Made by a program: the position numbers and the translations under genes. Under the pieces are notes generated by a model, which saw only the letters and a program-made list of their open reading frames with translations, made no database searches and had not been told where the DNA came from. Below are positions 51,544 through 60,429 of a stretch of DNA of 64,000 nucleotides, piece after piece. How positions within the stretch are numbered: position 1 is the first letter of the stretch; each line of letters begins with the position of its first letter. This DNA comes from Boswellia sacra (taxonomy: Eukaryota; Streptophyta; Magnoliopsida; Sapindales; Burseraceae), in assembly GCA_013180625.2 (NCBI GenBank), contig SNVD02013571.1:434001-498000 (forward strand), in the 5' to 3' direction.

Positions 51544-53089
51544 TTAAGCCCGATGAGAGACGACTTTGACATCATCCAAAACAGGGCCGCACATATGCCC
51601 ATAATCGTGCAACTTGGTGTGATAGTATGCACTGTAAAATGTAATCCTTGTCCTGTTTGATGGAGCTTGGAATACAAAGCTTGCTGTTTTGGATCCACCC
51701 TTTCCCTGAGAGTGATACGGAACTTTCAGGGTTTTATCACCAGCAAATGCTTCGACCATCATGGTGCCATTGCAGGCGTTCTTGGCGTCTCCAATGGTGA
51801 ATGAAAGGTTGTAGTACTTTTTGGCCTCTGTCCTGATGATTTGGGCAATGGCGCTTTCTCTTCCTGCAACCATTTCGATGGCAGCCGATCCTGAGGGAAC
51901 GTAGAAGTGCTTGCTGTCAATGTATTTGACAGGTTTCAGGGATTCGATGATCCATCCGGGGAGTGGTGAAATCAAGTCTTGTATCTTGGGAGGAAGGAGG
52001 ACCCCAGTTGAGAAGTTCTTGAATACGTGAGGGCCAACTTCAAAGCCACCGTTTTTGACCAAGTTGCCTGCAGATACATCATTTTATTCATGAAGACCTC
52101 CCAACAAAGTTAATAGAATTCTAAAATTCTTTGCTCATCTAATAATCGTGATTTAAAAAAAAAAGTCGGTAATACGTGCTAAATCAGGATTAGATAATAC
52201 ATATTTTTTTTATATTAATGAATAATTAAGATTTGATTTTAATATCGCTCCTTACTATTAAAATTATGGTGTCAGTGCCCATCGATCACTTCTTTAGATA
52301 AAAATTAGATAAATATGAAATCCTAACAATTTTTGGTCTACATAACTATAACAGAAACTGACCTTTAGTATATCTAAGAGGCAACATCTCCTTGATTGCA
52401 ATGGCATCCAATAAAGGTCCACAAGTGGGGTCTTCCTGAACTCCAGGGTTATGAAAAGTGACCTTCACAGCCTTGGAAAGAGCCTTAAAAGCCAAAGCGT
52501 AAGTGTCACCTCCATTGCTACTATAAAGCGTCTGAATTGGGAGGTCACTTGACTGACCAGGGACTGAGACTCTTAACACTTCATCTTGAGCACAAGTCCT
52601 AGTGGCTCCAAATGTGAGCGTGTAGATGGAGCCAGCCTTCACATTCACATGCTGAGAGATTGAAGCCTCGTTGCCTAGCCTCACTGCATGAACCCCACGT
52701 GGCACGGCAAAGTAGAAGCCACCTGGCTGAGGCCCACCGGAGATGTACTCCACCAAGCCATCGATTTCCCACTTGGGGAGTGAGTATTTCCCAACAATCA
52801 CTGTTTTGTTGAGGTTTGATTTCTTGGGTGCCTGCTCAAAGTTTCCATTTGGAAGTAGCCCTGCAAAACGAGAAAGAACAAATATTAACGAGACTTGCAA
52901 CATTATTTATCAAAACGCTCTTATATGAAAATTTTGTGAAGGTTTGAGGATCATGTAAATTAAAACCTGAAAACATTTAATCAATGACTTACCATCAAGA
53001 TAGTTGGGGCGGACTACAGTAGCTGCAGAACCACTATGGCTGAGAGAGAGAAAAATGAGAGCAAAGCAAAAAGAGAGAAACCGAGCCAT
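51544..53089 (-). CDS. DUF642 cell-wall protein (BIIDXI/TEEBE family)
   Basis: Three minus-strand exons, 53089-52993, 52860-52363 and 52067-51544, encode 372 aa. A signal peptide (residues 1-23, hydrophobic, ending SGSAA) predicts secretion. Two repeated galactose-binding-like modules follow: the first opens with DGLLPNGNFE and ends at TCGPLLDAI, the second opens with NLVKNGGFE and ends at MCGPVLDDV. Paired cysteines (RTCAQDE, NACNGT and the CGP motifs) and several N-glycosylation sites (NKT, NFS, NLS, NGT, NRT) fit an apoplastic protein. Family knowledge: DUF642 proteins bind wall polysaccharide and influence pectin methylesterase activity. The start is the internal MARFL rather than the earlier in-frame Met, because it begins the signal peptide directly. 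Confidence 0.94.
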
Positions 53090-54616
53090 TGTTTCTATCG
53101 ATGTATAAGAGGCAACTAGAAATTTGCGTACCACTAGATATACATAGACTGAAAAGGTCTACAAGTGGGCATGTAAAGAGATGCCAATTAGAATTTATAA
53201 TGGATTTATGTAACACAGTGGGAAACAAAGGAAAGCAAAAGGGGGAAAGGATCAATCAAACCACGTTATGGGGCCACCAAATTAGCCGTGAGACGTGTCT
53301 TAATGTTTTGTATTTTCAAAGTTTAAAGTCTCATTTCCCTACCAAAATAATTTTGATTTGCGTGTTAGGTCCCACATGACTCTTAATGGGTTGCCGTGAT
53401 TTGCTCCTAAGTACTTTCGATTCAACAACAATTTTAAGTTCAAATTAATCAAGAATCAATCACCCAAGAATCTCATTTCTATAGACATGCACATGTTAAC
53501 AGTTATTAATACTTGTTCTTAAAGTTAAGAATACTATTATATCCATCACAATTACAAATCTAGGAGGTACAAGTTCGTGCAGACGTTGACCTCACTAAAT
53601 GGGGACATGACATGTTCTAACTGTTATAGTTTTGATAAAGAAACACGATGAATGGGGTTGCACTACAGTACAGCAATGTACTGTTTTAACAAATTTTTTT
53701 TTTAAAAATAAAATTTATAAAAAAAATTTGTAAATGGCTAAGGTACTGCCGGTACATTGGCTGTAACCTAGCTATCTTCCGATAAATGATCAAATAGATT
53801 TATATAAATCAGGTCATTAATTACTTTTTAACTAATATACCATTTATCTTAATTATTTTAATTTAATCTCTTATCTTTTTTTTATTATACAATTAAGAGT
53901 GAGTTATGAGAAAAAAAAATCCTTATCTAAGATTTTTAATTTATATTTCCTAATTCAACTTTAAAAATTTTTGAAGCCAGGAATAGTAGTATTATAGCCA
54001 TTACTATTTCAAATCCTGGAGGCTGGAAGTACAAGTTCGTGCAGATGTTGACTTTAATAAATGGGGGCATGACGTCTAACGAATCGCGAGAAGCGCCATA
54101 AATTACATTTTCACTATTATATTATCCATCTTTATTTGTTCATCTACTATTTTATTTTATCTTTTCCATAATAGGATTAAGGGAGAATTAAACTAAAGAT
54201 ATTTATATGAATTATAAGGAGATTACGTTTTAACTATTATATCATTTATCTTAATTTTATTTATCTTTTTTATTATATGATTGAGGGAGAATTAAAATAT
54301 GCTAGGTTGTGAAATTTCCTAATTCTAACAGAGTTTTAACTCAAAAATGTTAATTTATTACGCTTTCTAATTTCACTTGTAAAGATATGTTAAGACTTAT
54401 CTAAGATTTAATAATTCATGCTAATCTTATCTTTAGATGCCTATCCTATTCAAAATAGGAAACTTGACTTATAATACATTTCAATTTTCATTATTATACT
54501 ATATATTCATCTCGTTTACAAGTGAAGTTTCATCCATATACTATTCATCTCCATCAGAAGTCAAGAAATTGTTTTCATTCCATATAATACTCATCTCCTT
54601 CAGAAGTCAAGAAATA
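53090..54616. other. DUF642 5' flank and spacer
   Basis: No exon is supported. A segment of roughly 50-70 bp centred on GTACAAGTTCGTGCAG occurs twice, near 53562-53622 and 54010-54080, each followed by a TTGAC and AAATGGGG block. The region resembles a spaced direct duplication. The open frame from 54437 to 54616 is AT-rich and probably not translated. Confidence 0.5.
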
Positions 54617-55228
54617 ATGGAGGTAATACATTTTACCAAGCAATTTACTTTATCAGAGAATGATCCTAGTATTAAATTACAAACAAATCAACCTCTCCCA
54701 ACAATCCGAACCATTTACTGGCAACCCCCCAAATTACCATGGATAAAAGTAAATACAGATGGAGCTTCCAAAGGAAACCCTGGACCCTCATCATGTGGGG
54801 CAGTGTTCAGAAGCCACGAAGGTTACTTTCTTGGAGGCTTTTCGGTGAATTTAGGGTTTCAGGATGCCCTATATGCTGAGTTAATGGCTATAGTTCTGGC
54901 GGTGGAATGGGCTTGGAAGAAAGGATGGGATCATTTGTGGCTTGAAAGTGATTCAACCACTGCTCTATCTATCTTAGATGACAACTCTAAGATTCCTCCT
55001 TCTCCAAGGCAACTCAGAGACAAATGGATGCAGTGTAAGTCCAAGATTAAGAGGATGAATTTCTACCGTTCGCACATTTATCGGGAAGGAAATGCGGTGG
55101 CAGACTTTTTGGCTAACATGGGGTTCTCTCATTCTTCCATGTGCTGGTGGGATTTTCCGCCCCATGAGCATCTCCAACAATTGCTACTTGAAGACATACA
55201 TGGAGTTCCTAAGTTTAGGGTTCGGTAG
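54617..55228 (+). CDS. Stand-alone RNase H domain protein (LINE-derived type)
   Basis: An intronless frame of 203 codons from ATG 54617 encodes a plant RVT_3-type RNase H. After WQPPKLPWIKVN come the strand-1 motif NTDGASKGNPGPS, AELMAIVLAVEWA, LWLESDSTTAL and a final HIYREGNAVADFLANMG. The four acidic catalytic residues (D of TDG, E of AEL, D of ESDS, D of VAD) are all present. Such domains form the C-terminal end of plant LINE polyproteins and also exist as short genes. No reverse transcriptase lies upstream, so this is either a 5'-truncated LINE copy or a free-standing gene. The frame is open upstream to 54437, but that part is AT-rich and lacks family wording. Confidence 0.75.
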   Translation: MEVIHFTKQFTLSENDPSIKLQTNQPLPTIRTIYWQPPKLPWIKVNTDGASKGNPGPSSCGAVFRSHEGYFLGGFSVNLGFQDALYAELMAIVLAVEWAWKKGWDHLWLESDSTTALSILDDNSKIPPSPRQLRDKWMQCKSKIKRMNFYRSHIYREGNAVADFLANMGFSHSSMCWWDFPPHEHLQQLLLEDIHGVPKFRVR

Positions 55229-56711
55229 CTTCTTTGAACCCTTATCCGGGACTTGTATCTTATTGATCTTAAAATGTTAAGGGTTATGAATCGACTTTAT
55301 CAAAACTGTATACGGAATGTTGTTTGATGTTAACATCAATTACACGGAAATCGCTCACTTTAACAGAAATTATTTACAATATATACGTTTGTGCACGTAT
55401 GTTTAATTAACAATTTTGTGGAAATGCGCGCACTTAATAATTTTTGGGTTTCGTGGAAAATATAAGTATCTGTTTCTCAATTTGTTTGTTTATTTACCTT
55501 AATCTTGACTTTGTCTAATGTTATAATGCTGTTACTAACTCATCACAATGTAATGGGAATGACTGTGGTACATCTGATGTACCATATATCAATTTGTATA
55601 AAAATTGTAAACATATATAAAAGTTGTAATACAATTTTTATATTTACTGATTTACGATTTTATTATAATTATTATTTACAACTATTATATAGTTACTTAC
55701 AACTTTTATTCATGAGTTTACGATTTTTATATAAAAATTTTGCAGGACCGGTATAACTGTTGTACTGTAGCAGGACTCCAATATAATAGGAAAGTTTTAT
55801 TAATTAAGAGCAAAGTCTCAAACCGTTTTATCAGCCAAAATGATTTTACTCATGCAACCCATCCGCAGGCTCACATTGTTCCTATACATGTATCAACCAA
55901 TGATCTGTCTATTTTCTTTTTCAACTTCTTTTTTTTTTAAATCTTTTTATACAAGTTTGGAGCTATCGTCAAAATTTTTAATATTTGGCTATTTATATTT
56001 GGTCTATCTTTTATTGGTTAGCCATCAAAATACTAAGTATCAGTTTTCTGGGATGCTCGGTTAATAATTGTTTTAAAATTTTTACATGTCATATTATAAG
56101 CAAAATTTGAAAAAAAAAAAAGAAGCTCAGAATCATGTTCAATTGATCATTTACATTTAAAGTGTCTTAGTGCATCAAATATTGATCGAATAAGAACTTT
56201 CAGATTTCTAATGATTATATTGGTAATCTTATCTAATTATATATAGCCATGTTGCTGCAAAGTATTTTCGGTATTTACACACATAAAAAGAAAAAAAAAT
56301 TCTTGTTAGAGATTGATAGTTCTATCATTGCATATTAGTTTAGAAGTTAACAATTAATGCAAATTTAACAACCGGTAACATTTTGATGCAAAGTTATAGA
56401 TCACACTTTGATATACACAACAGCTTGATATAGCATTCGCTGATATATATATATATATATATAATCATTTTTTAAAGATTTAATCCAAAAACAACATTTA
56501 AATAATCATGGGTGTGGAAGGTATTGTGTGAATTCAATTAAAGAGACCAAAATAACCTCCTAAGTCAGCTTAATGATATTTGTAAAGTTCAGCATCATTC
56601 GAGTAATCCTTGTTGGGAGATAACCCTCAAATATATGAAAACGTTGTTTATTTGGAGCTAAACTGAAAGTATCACACATGAAATTAGAATTACCCATTGT
56701 AACTCGGTTAT

Positions 56712-56870
56712 GCTTTACCGAACTGAGCATCAGTTCAGTGATTCACCACTTGCAACTAGAGTAGGCTTTACCAAACTGAACCCCAATTCAGTTAGTCACC
56801 ACTTGCTACTAAATTAAGCTTTGTCGAACTGAGCCTCAGTCTAGTAAGCCACAACCGCCCTATATGGATG
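56712..56870. repeat. Three imperfect 53-bp tandem repeats
   Basis: GCTTTACCGAACTGA, GCTTTACCAAACTGA and GCTTTGTCGAACTGA start units at 56712, 56765 and 56818. Each is followed by a CAGT.AG.CACCACTTGC-like stretch. Confidence 0.75.
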
Positions 56871-57199
56871 ACATAGTTATGTAATAATTCATAGTTTTAC
56901 TTATGCTTTCATTCGTTTTATACACACAATATCAATCGTCGCAAGCCCATTAAGGTCATCAAACTAAGGTTCAGTTTGGCGATTATCCGGCATCGACAAA
57001 CTGGTCCCTAGCTCGTTGATTAACAACTCATCCATATCTCGGTGTCGTTATCCATAAAAAAGGTAAAAATGATTGGCCACGTGGTAGCATCTCAATACTT
57101 TAAAATTGGGGTTTCAAACTCACTCAAGAACCATATAAAATATAATATAGAGCCTTAGGATTATGACACTTCAGAGGGATGAACGGCCAAGATCTAGGT

Positions 57200-57480
57200 T
57201 ACACATTAAAGACCGTCTATATAAACCCATTTATGCCTCCAAGGTATGAGAGATTTATTTTTGGGATAATCCCTTGGAAGACTCAAAATATATCCACCGG
57301 GGTTTACCTACTCTCACCAACCTCCATTGCAATGACTGTTCTATTATTTCTTTCTATAACAACATCCTTTTCACACTCTCTTTTAATTAGTTTCTCACCT
57401 CTCTAAAGCTTAGCCGAAAATGACTTGAGCATTGGAGGGTTGTTGCTAATGAAAAATCCGATGCTCTTTAACCTTTTTGG
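57200..57480 (+). repeat. Probable worn LTR fragment of a gypsy element
   Basis: ATGACTTGAGCATTGGAGG at 57420-57438 resembles the LTR motif seen intact in the right-hand element (TGACTTGAGCGTCGGAGGG). It is followed by a CCGATGCTC-like downstream part. A TATATAAACCC string near 57218 would be the TATA region at the right distance. The LTR ends cannot be defined. Confidence 0.4.
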
Positions 57481-58329
57481 TTGTTTTGTAGCTGCTAAGA
57501 AGGGTTTGTTTGTACTAAAAGTTATTCTAGCCGCCATGGGACTACCTTGAAGCTCTTGTCCTCAGGTTGAAGAAGTAGGACCCTATCCAGATGTCATTCT
57601 CAGTTCTCAGCGGCCTGTCCCCACACTATTAGAGGTTGTCAGAGGTTTGTTACCAACTTGTCTCAATTTAACCATTTGCCATTTGGTACTCATATCTTGC
57701 TTAACCTCGTGATGCTATTCGAGATCACTTGAATCTCGAATCATATCTCACCTCAATTTCCTTCTTAGCCCTCATCTCACTCACCACCAACATCTCAAAA
57801 GACATTACTAAGCTTTACCAAACACTAGCCCCTAACGAAACCATCGGAATCCATTACTACCATTCTCAACCTTCATATCCTTAAGGGCACCCTTGCTATT
57901 CTCTCATTTTCTTTATACATTCATTTGATTTTGGTTGGTGCAATTTTTGAGCATCAACAATAGGCATGCAATTAGCAATCCTCAATATCATTGTCAAGAT
58001 CATTCTAGCAAAAAGTATACAAACTTACGAAACGCCAACGCCATCGAATACACACTTGTAAAGCTTAACAAAAATGACAATTAAGTAGTCTTTGATACAA
58101 GTACTAAGAAACAGATCCATCTGTAATAAATAAATTATTCCTGACCCTCAATATTTAATAGCTAATAATATGGTTTTTTTTTTGTTTGTTTCAAGTACTA
58201 AAAATAACATATTCACAAAGAAAAATTATCGCTACAAAACTGGAAAAAAAAAATTCCCACGCCATGCTATTATATAATAGATGTACGTAGGGTGTACTGA
58301 TACTATAAACAAACAGAGAGAAAAGTACC

Positions 58330-58791
58330 TGTTGATGCACGATTTTCGGACGGCCGGGAAGCGGGTCGGAGCTCGAGCTGTACGTCGGGTCCAGTCCTAC
58401 GAGCAAAGAAAAAATAGTCAGGGGTGCCGACGGTGATGCCGGCGAGAACCCTCCGACGCTCAAGTCAGTTTCCGGCACTCCGGAATTCTCTGGGAGAATT
58501 TCCTAGAGAGAGAAGCTCTCAAAAGTAAAGGAAATTTAGAGAGAGAATAAGTTCAGAAAAGTGTGCATACCTCGAGCAATAATTTGGATATATAGGAGTC
58601 AAGATGGGTCATTGTGGGACCCAGACAATGGGCCCAAATAATGGGCTTCAGTAATGGGCTTACTGTATTAAAAATAATTGAGCCAGGATGGGTCATTATG
58701 GGACCCAGACAATGGGCCCGAATGTTGGGCTTCAGTAATGGGCTTACTGTATAAAAAATAATTGAGGCCCAATTTCGTTATGGCCATAACA
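58330..58791 (-). repeat. 3' LTR of the right retroelement
   Basis: On the minus strand it begins TGTTATGGCC and ends GCATCAACA, with a TGTT...AACA terminal inverted repeat. A TATA-like CTATATATCC and the motif GACTTGAGCGTCGGAGGG identify it as a gypsy LTR. Upstream of it, GGGCCTGGGGGGACTAC is a fitting polypurine tract. Its upstream (U3) part holds an 84-bp tandem duplication (58603-58686 and 58687-58770) with few differences. Confidence 0.85.
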
Positions 58792-58943
58792 GTAGTCCCC
58801 CCAGGCCCAATTCGACCAATGGATCGGCGTAGGGACTATTTAACCATTCTGGGCTATAAATTAAATGTATTAGGAGGCCGGCCCAAAGATGCAATTCACT
58901 ACACATACATGCTTAGTGTGGCTTAAACCCCAAATTGGTGCCC

Positions 58944-59074
58944 TATATAAGATACAAGTGCTGGGAAGTAGGATTTACTCGAAGATAGGAGAGAGCACCC
59001 TGGAGGCAAGCAGTGCAAGTGACCCCAGCAAGCAGAACTCTTCAATCCGAGGAAGAATTCTCCAGCCGCCACAA
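58944..59074 (+). promoter_or_regulatory. Predicted promoter and first leader exon of the antisense gene
   Basis: TATATAAG at 58944-58951 on the plus strand is followed by an ATG-free leader that ends at a strong donor (CCACAA then GTAAGTATTT) at 59074/59075. The next good acceptors are CCTCAG (60386) and GTGTAG (60429), the latter immediately before the ATG at 60430. This makes a transcript running opposite to the retroelement plausible; no expression evidence is available. Confidence 0.5.
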
Positions 59075-59396
59075 GTAAGTATTTCTTTCTTGCGTATACT
59101 TCGGAATGCACGGATTAGGTTTAATTTTTGTGGTAATTATTATTGTCTTGTCTATTTTTTTTCAATGCAAAAATTCTGTACGGATCATGCCCTATGTGTG
59201 TGTGTACGTGATTTGTGTGAAAATATGAAAACGTTTGCATGTGTTTTCCCTTGCGGGTTCGTGTGTGAAAGAAGAAGAAACATGAGTGTGTGTTCGGGTG
59301 TGAAGGAAGAAAAGCGAGAGTGTGAGAGGGAGGGCAAGCTCATGTGGGCGAGCGGCGTGCACAGCAGGCTCGCGAGGGCGATCTGCTAGGCGCGCA

Positions 59397-59905
59397 TGCG
59401 AGGCGTGCTGCGCGCAGGGAGAGGGCCTTGTGTGCGCAAGGGCGAGCAGGCGAGGGCCTGGGCACGCGGGCACGTCTTCGCGAGGTCCTGGGCGCGCGGG
59501 AGTGACTCCGCGAAGCCCTGGGCGTGCAGGCGAGGCCTTGGGCGCGCAGGATTGATCCTGCGAGGCCTTTGTGTGCGCAAGGGCGAGCAGGCGAGGGCCT
59601 GGGCACACGGGCACGTCTTCGCGAGGTCCTGGGCACGCGGGCGAGCTGCTGCGAGGCCCTGGGCGAGCGGGCAAGCTGCTGCGAGACCCTTGGCACGCGG
59701 GCGCGATGCTGCGAGGCCCTGGGCGCGCGGGCGAGCTGCTGCGCGACCCTGGGCGCGCGGGCGCGATGCTGCGAGGCCCCTGGTGCGCGGGGGCGAGCTC
59801 CCGAGGCCCCTGGTGCACGGGGGCGAGCTCCCGAGGCGCTGGGCGCGCGGAGGCGATGCTGCGAGGCCCCTGGTGCACGGGGGCGAGCTCCCGAGGCGCG
59901 GGCTG
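59397..59905. repeat. GC-rich 30-bp minisatellite in the antisense leader intron
   Basis: Units of the form GCTGCGAGGCCCTGGGCGCG plus GCGGGCGAGCT-like ends repeat with an exact 30-bp period (for example at 59648, 59678, 59708, 59738, 59768), about 17 units in all. A segment of ~70 bp is further duplicated 141 bp apart (59430 and 59571). The tract is extremely GC- and CpG-rich for this genome. Because the period is a multiple of three and stop codons are rare in such sequence, long frames appear on both strands; none looks like a real protein. Confidence 0.88.
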
Positions 59906-60018
59906 CGCTGCATGCGGCATGCAGCGTTTACGCAGCGTGCAGGGACCTCTCCGAAGAAATTCGGGTTAATGCGGGGGCGTCTCATCAATTTTTGGAATTT
60001 CATTTTTCAACTGTGGGG

Positions 60019-60270
60019 GTGTTCATGCAAAATTTTGAAACTTTTATTTAAAATGCAGGGGTGTTTTCGCGAAATTTTAAACCTTGATTTAAAATCGCGG
60101 GGGTGTTTTCGCGAGATTTCAAACCTTGATTTTAATTCGCGGGGGTGTTTCCGCGAATTTTTAAACTTTGATTTTAATTCGCGGGGGTGTTTCCGCGAAT
60201 TTTTAAACTTTAATTTTTATTCGCAGGGGTGTTTCCGCGAAATTTCAAACTTTAATTTTTACACTCCCGC
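60019..60270. repeat. Six 42-bp tandem repeats
   Basis: The unit, with core CGCGGGGGTGTTTTCGCGAA followed by an AT-rich part, starts at 60019, 60061, 60103, 60145, 60187 and 60229, an exact 42-bp step. It also keeps frame (14 codons) and merges with the preceding array into one open frame. A TA dinucleotide run (60331-60358) and poly-T follow. Confidence 0.9.
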
Positions 60271-60326
60271 GAACTTTTCAAAGTATTTTTCGAGAGTTAT
60301 TTTGAAAAACTTTCAATACAGTCTCC

Positions 60327-60366
<40 letters not shown>

Positions 60367-60429
60367 TTTTCTCTTCCCTCCCTCAGTAGACTTGGTTTGA
60401 TGACTAACGATCCCTCTTTGACTGTGTAG

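Larger units (their letters stand above)
55229..58329. other. AT-rich spacer with repeat relics
   Basis: No exon is supported. From 55560 to 55760 the DNA is rich in TTTATAC/GTATAAA words that could fold, perhaps a small inverted-repeat transposon. A TA run lies at 56442-56462. Tandem repeats (56712-56870) and a likely LTR fragment (near 57200-57480) are listed separately. Confidence 0.45.

Noticed and set aside
52910..53134. Upstream in-frame Met as start of the DUF642 protein
   Set aside because: It would place 15 residues before the hydrophobic signal peptide; the internal ATG at 53089 gives a normal secretory N-terminus.
58889..59389. 166-codon frame near the antisense promoter
   Set aside because: It overlaps the TATA box, the donor and the GC-rich array, and has no family resemblance.
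59397..60270. Regular repeats suggesting a CRISPR array
   Set aside because: Units are contiguous without unique spacers, and the context is a plant retrotransposon.
59192..60400. Very long open frames on both strands (up to 334 codons) rich in Ala, Arg, Gly and Pro
   Set aside because: They arise from GC-rich repeats with periods of 30 and 42 bp, which leave several frames open at once. The peptides are low-complexity and contradict each other across frames.
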